From an uncultured Chloroflexota bacterium (GTDB lineage Bacteria > Chloroflexota > Dehalococcoidia > UBA3495), in assembly GCA_913052545.1 (NCBI GenBank), contig CAJXEF010000103.1:1-7269 (forward strand): 7,269 nt of DNA. Direction: 5' to 3'. The notes beneath the pieces are model-generated. The model had not been told where the DNA came from. It did no database searches and worked only from the letters and a program-made list of their open reading frames with translations. Positions within the stretch are counted from its first letter, which is position 1. Every line of letters starts with the position of its first letter. This document shows, one piece after another, positions 6,774 to 7,269 of this stretch. Both the position numbers and the translations under genes were made by a program.

Positions 6774-6800
6774 ATCGAAAATCCCAGAACCTTTCGATTT
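6772..6800 (+). terminator. Candidate terminator overlapping the hydrolase stop codon
   Basis: AAATCGAAA (6772-6780) and TTTCGATTT (6792-6800) are perfect 9-base arms with an 11-base loop, followed by the T-rich GTTAATTTTC. The left arm includes the last two bases of the TAA stop. The stem has only two G:C pairs, so it would be weak, but its position at the end of the plus-strand gene group fits termination. Confidence 0.42.
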
Positions 6801-7103
6801 GTTAATTTTCATCTGCTATAAGAATCTACTCAAGAAAATTTCTGTCTAGCTGGCATATAGTTCGTTCATTTTTCTTTGATGCACTGAATTGGTATATAAT
6901 TGAACTATACTTACCTGTGATCATTACCGAATGAGCGAGCATGGCGTATTGCATTTTCCTTACCAAACAGGATAGGTGAAATCTGGTTTCGGTGAACAAT
7001 TTTCAGAAAAATAGAATAATGTAAATGATGAAAAGTTATTTCTCATAACCGCCAATAATCTCGTAGCCCAGTAAAAACAATGAACGTAGGATAATAAATC
7101 AAA
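6801..7103. other. Non-coding stretch before the PAC2 gene
   Basis: I see no convincing gene, tRNA or repeat in these roughly 300 AT-rich bases. There are -10-like boxes at 6895-6900 (TATAAT) and 6906-6911 (TATACT), neither with a good -35. A TTGCAT at 6949-6954 lies 16 bases before a weak GATAGG. A 14-codon reading frame from 6931 has no family features. The stretch probably holds the promoter of the PAC2 gene. Confidence 0.35.
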
Positions 7104-7269
7104 ATGCCAAGCGATTTGTTGATAGTACACGAAAGGCCGGCAGCAAAATATTTAATCGCTGGATGGCGAAGACAATGGTCAGATGGTGGCGACATCTCAA
7201 GCGGATTGACCAGATATCTAATTAGAAAATTAGAGGCCAAAAAAATTGCCGAAATGTCACGGCACCTTT
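7104..7269 (+). CDS. PAC2-family protein (proteasome-assembly-chaperone-like), N-terminal part cut by window edge
   Basis: The first 55 codons are present and run open to the right edge. The protein begins MPSDLLIVHERPAAKYLIAG and continues WRRQWSDGGDISSGLTRYLI (21-40) and then a charged helix (RKLEAKKIAEM). This closely follows the start of bacterial and archaeal PAC2 proteins, which typically read GW..WaDAG.issg...YLi. An in-frame TAA at 7095-7097 fixes the ATG at 7104 as the only sensible start. AGGA at 7088-7091 is rather far away (12 bases). PAC2 proteins are related to eukaryotic proteasome assembly chaperones; the role in bacteria is poorly defined, and it need not involve a proteasome. 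It is separated from the hydrolase by a terminator-like hairpin and about 300 bases, so it is probably a separate unit. Confidence 0.84.
   Translation, partial: MPSDLLIVHERPAAKYLIAGWRRQWSDGGDISSGLTRYLIRKLEAKKIAEMSRHL

Noticed and set aside
6801..7103. A structured RNA, tRNA or riboswitch in the non-coding stretch
   Set aside because: No T-loop or acceptor-stem pairing and no known aptamer core could be seen by eye; short repeats such as GGTGAA twice are within chance.
7043..7240. 65-codon open frame on the minus strand
   Set aside because: It is mostly antisense to the PAC2 start, which has a clear family match; this frame has none.

Overview
This is a bacterial chromosomal window with ordinary gene density and moderate, slightly AT-rich composition. 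It holds five complete protein-coding genes on top of each other's flanks on the plus strand or divergent from them, plus one further gene cut by each edge. The mix is two luciferase-like flavin monooxygenases, an acyl-CoA-dehydrogenase-fold flavoprotein, a PcaD-like alpha/beta hydrolase, an S9 peptidase and a PAC2-family protein. This suggests an uncultured marine Chloroflexota of the SAR202 / Dehalococcoidia type, a group known for many paralogous flavin monooxygenases. That affiliation is inferred from gene content only. Actinobacteria share several of these families but are usually much more GC-rich.

Layout. On the minus strand, the left edge holds the first 83 codons of a metallo-beta-lactamase-fold hydrolase (250 down to 1). 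Upstream of it lies an acyl-CoA-dehydrogenase-fold flavoprotein (1498 down to 344) whose usual catalytic glutamate position appears to hold arginine. A 126-base divergent intergenic region (1499-1624) carries a perfect 8+8 base palindrome at 1552-1572. It is the best operator candidate in the window. On the plus strand follow an S9 serine peptidase (1625-3559), a LuxA-like FMN monooxygenase (3667-4839), an F420/LLM-class oxidoreductase (4976-5908) and an alpha/beta hydrolase (5961-6773). A hairpin overlaps the hydrolase stop codon. About 330 bases without a convincing gene come next, and then the start of a PAC2-family gene (7104 to the right edge).

How the genes may work together. Two flavin oxygenases followed by an enol-lactonase-like hydrolase suggest an oxygenate-then-hydrolyse route, for example Baeyer-Villiger type insertion into a ketone followed by opening of the ester or lactone. 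The divergent ACAD-fold flavoprotein and the MBL-fold hydrolase could act on the same or related compounds. The gaps between the plus-strand genes (107, 136 and 52 bases) are too wide for a tightly coupled operon. Palindromes in the gaps suggest that some genes have their own control. The substrate cannot be read from the sequence. I found no RNA genes, insertion sequences, CRISPR arrays or origins.
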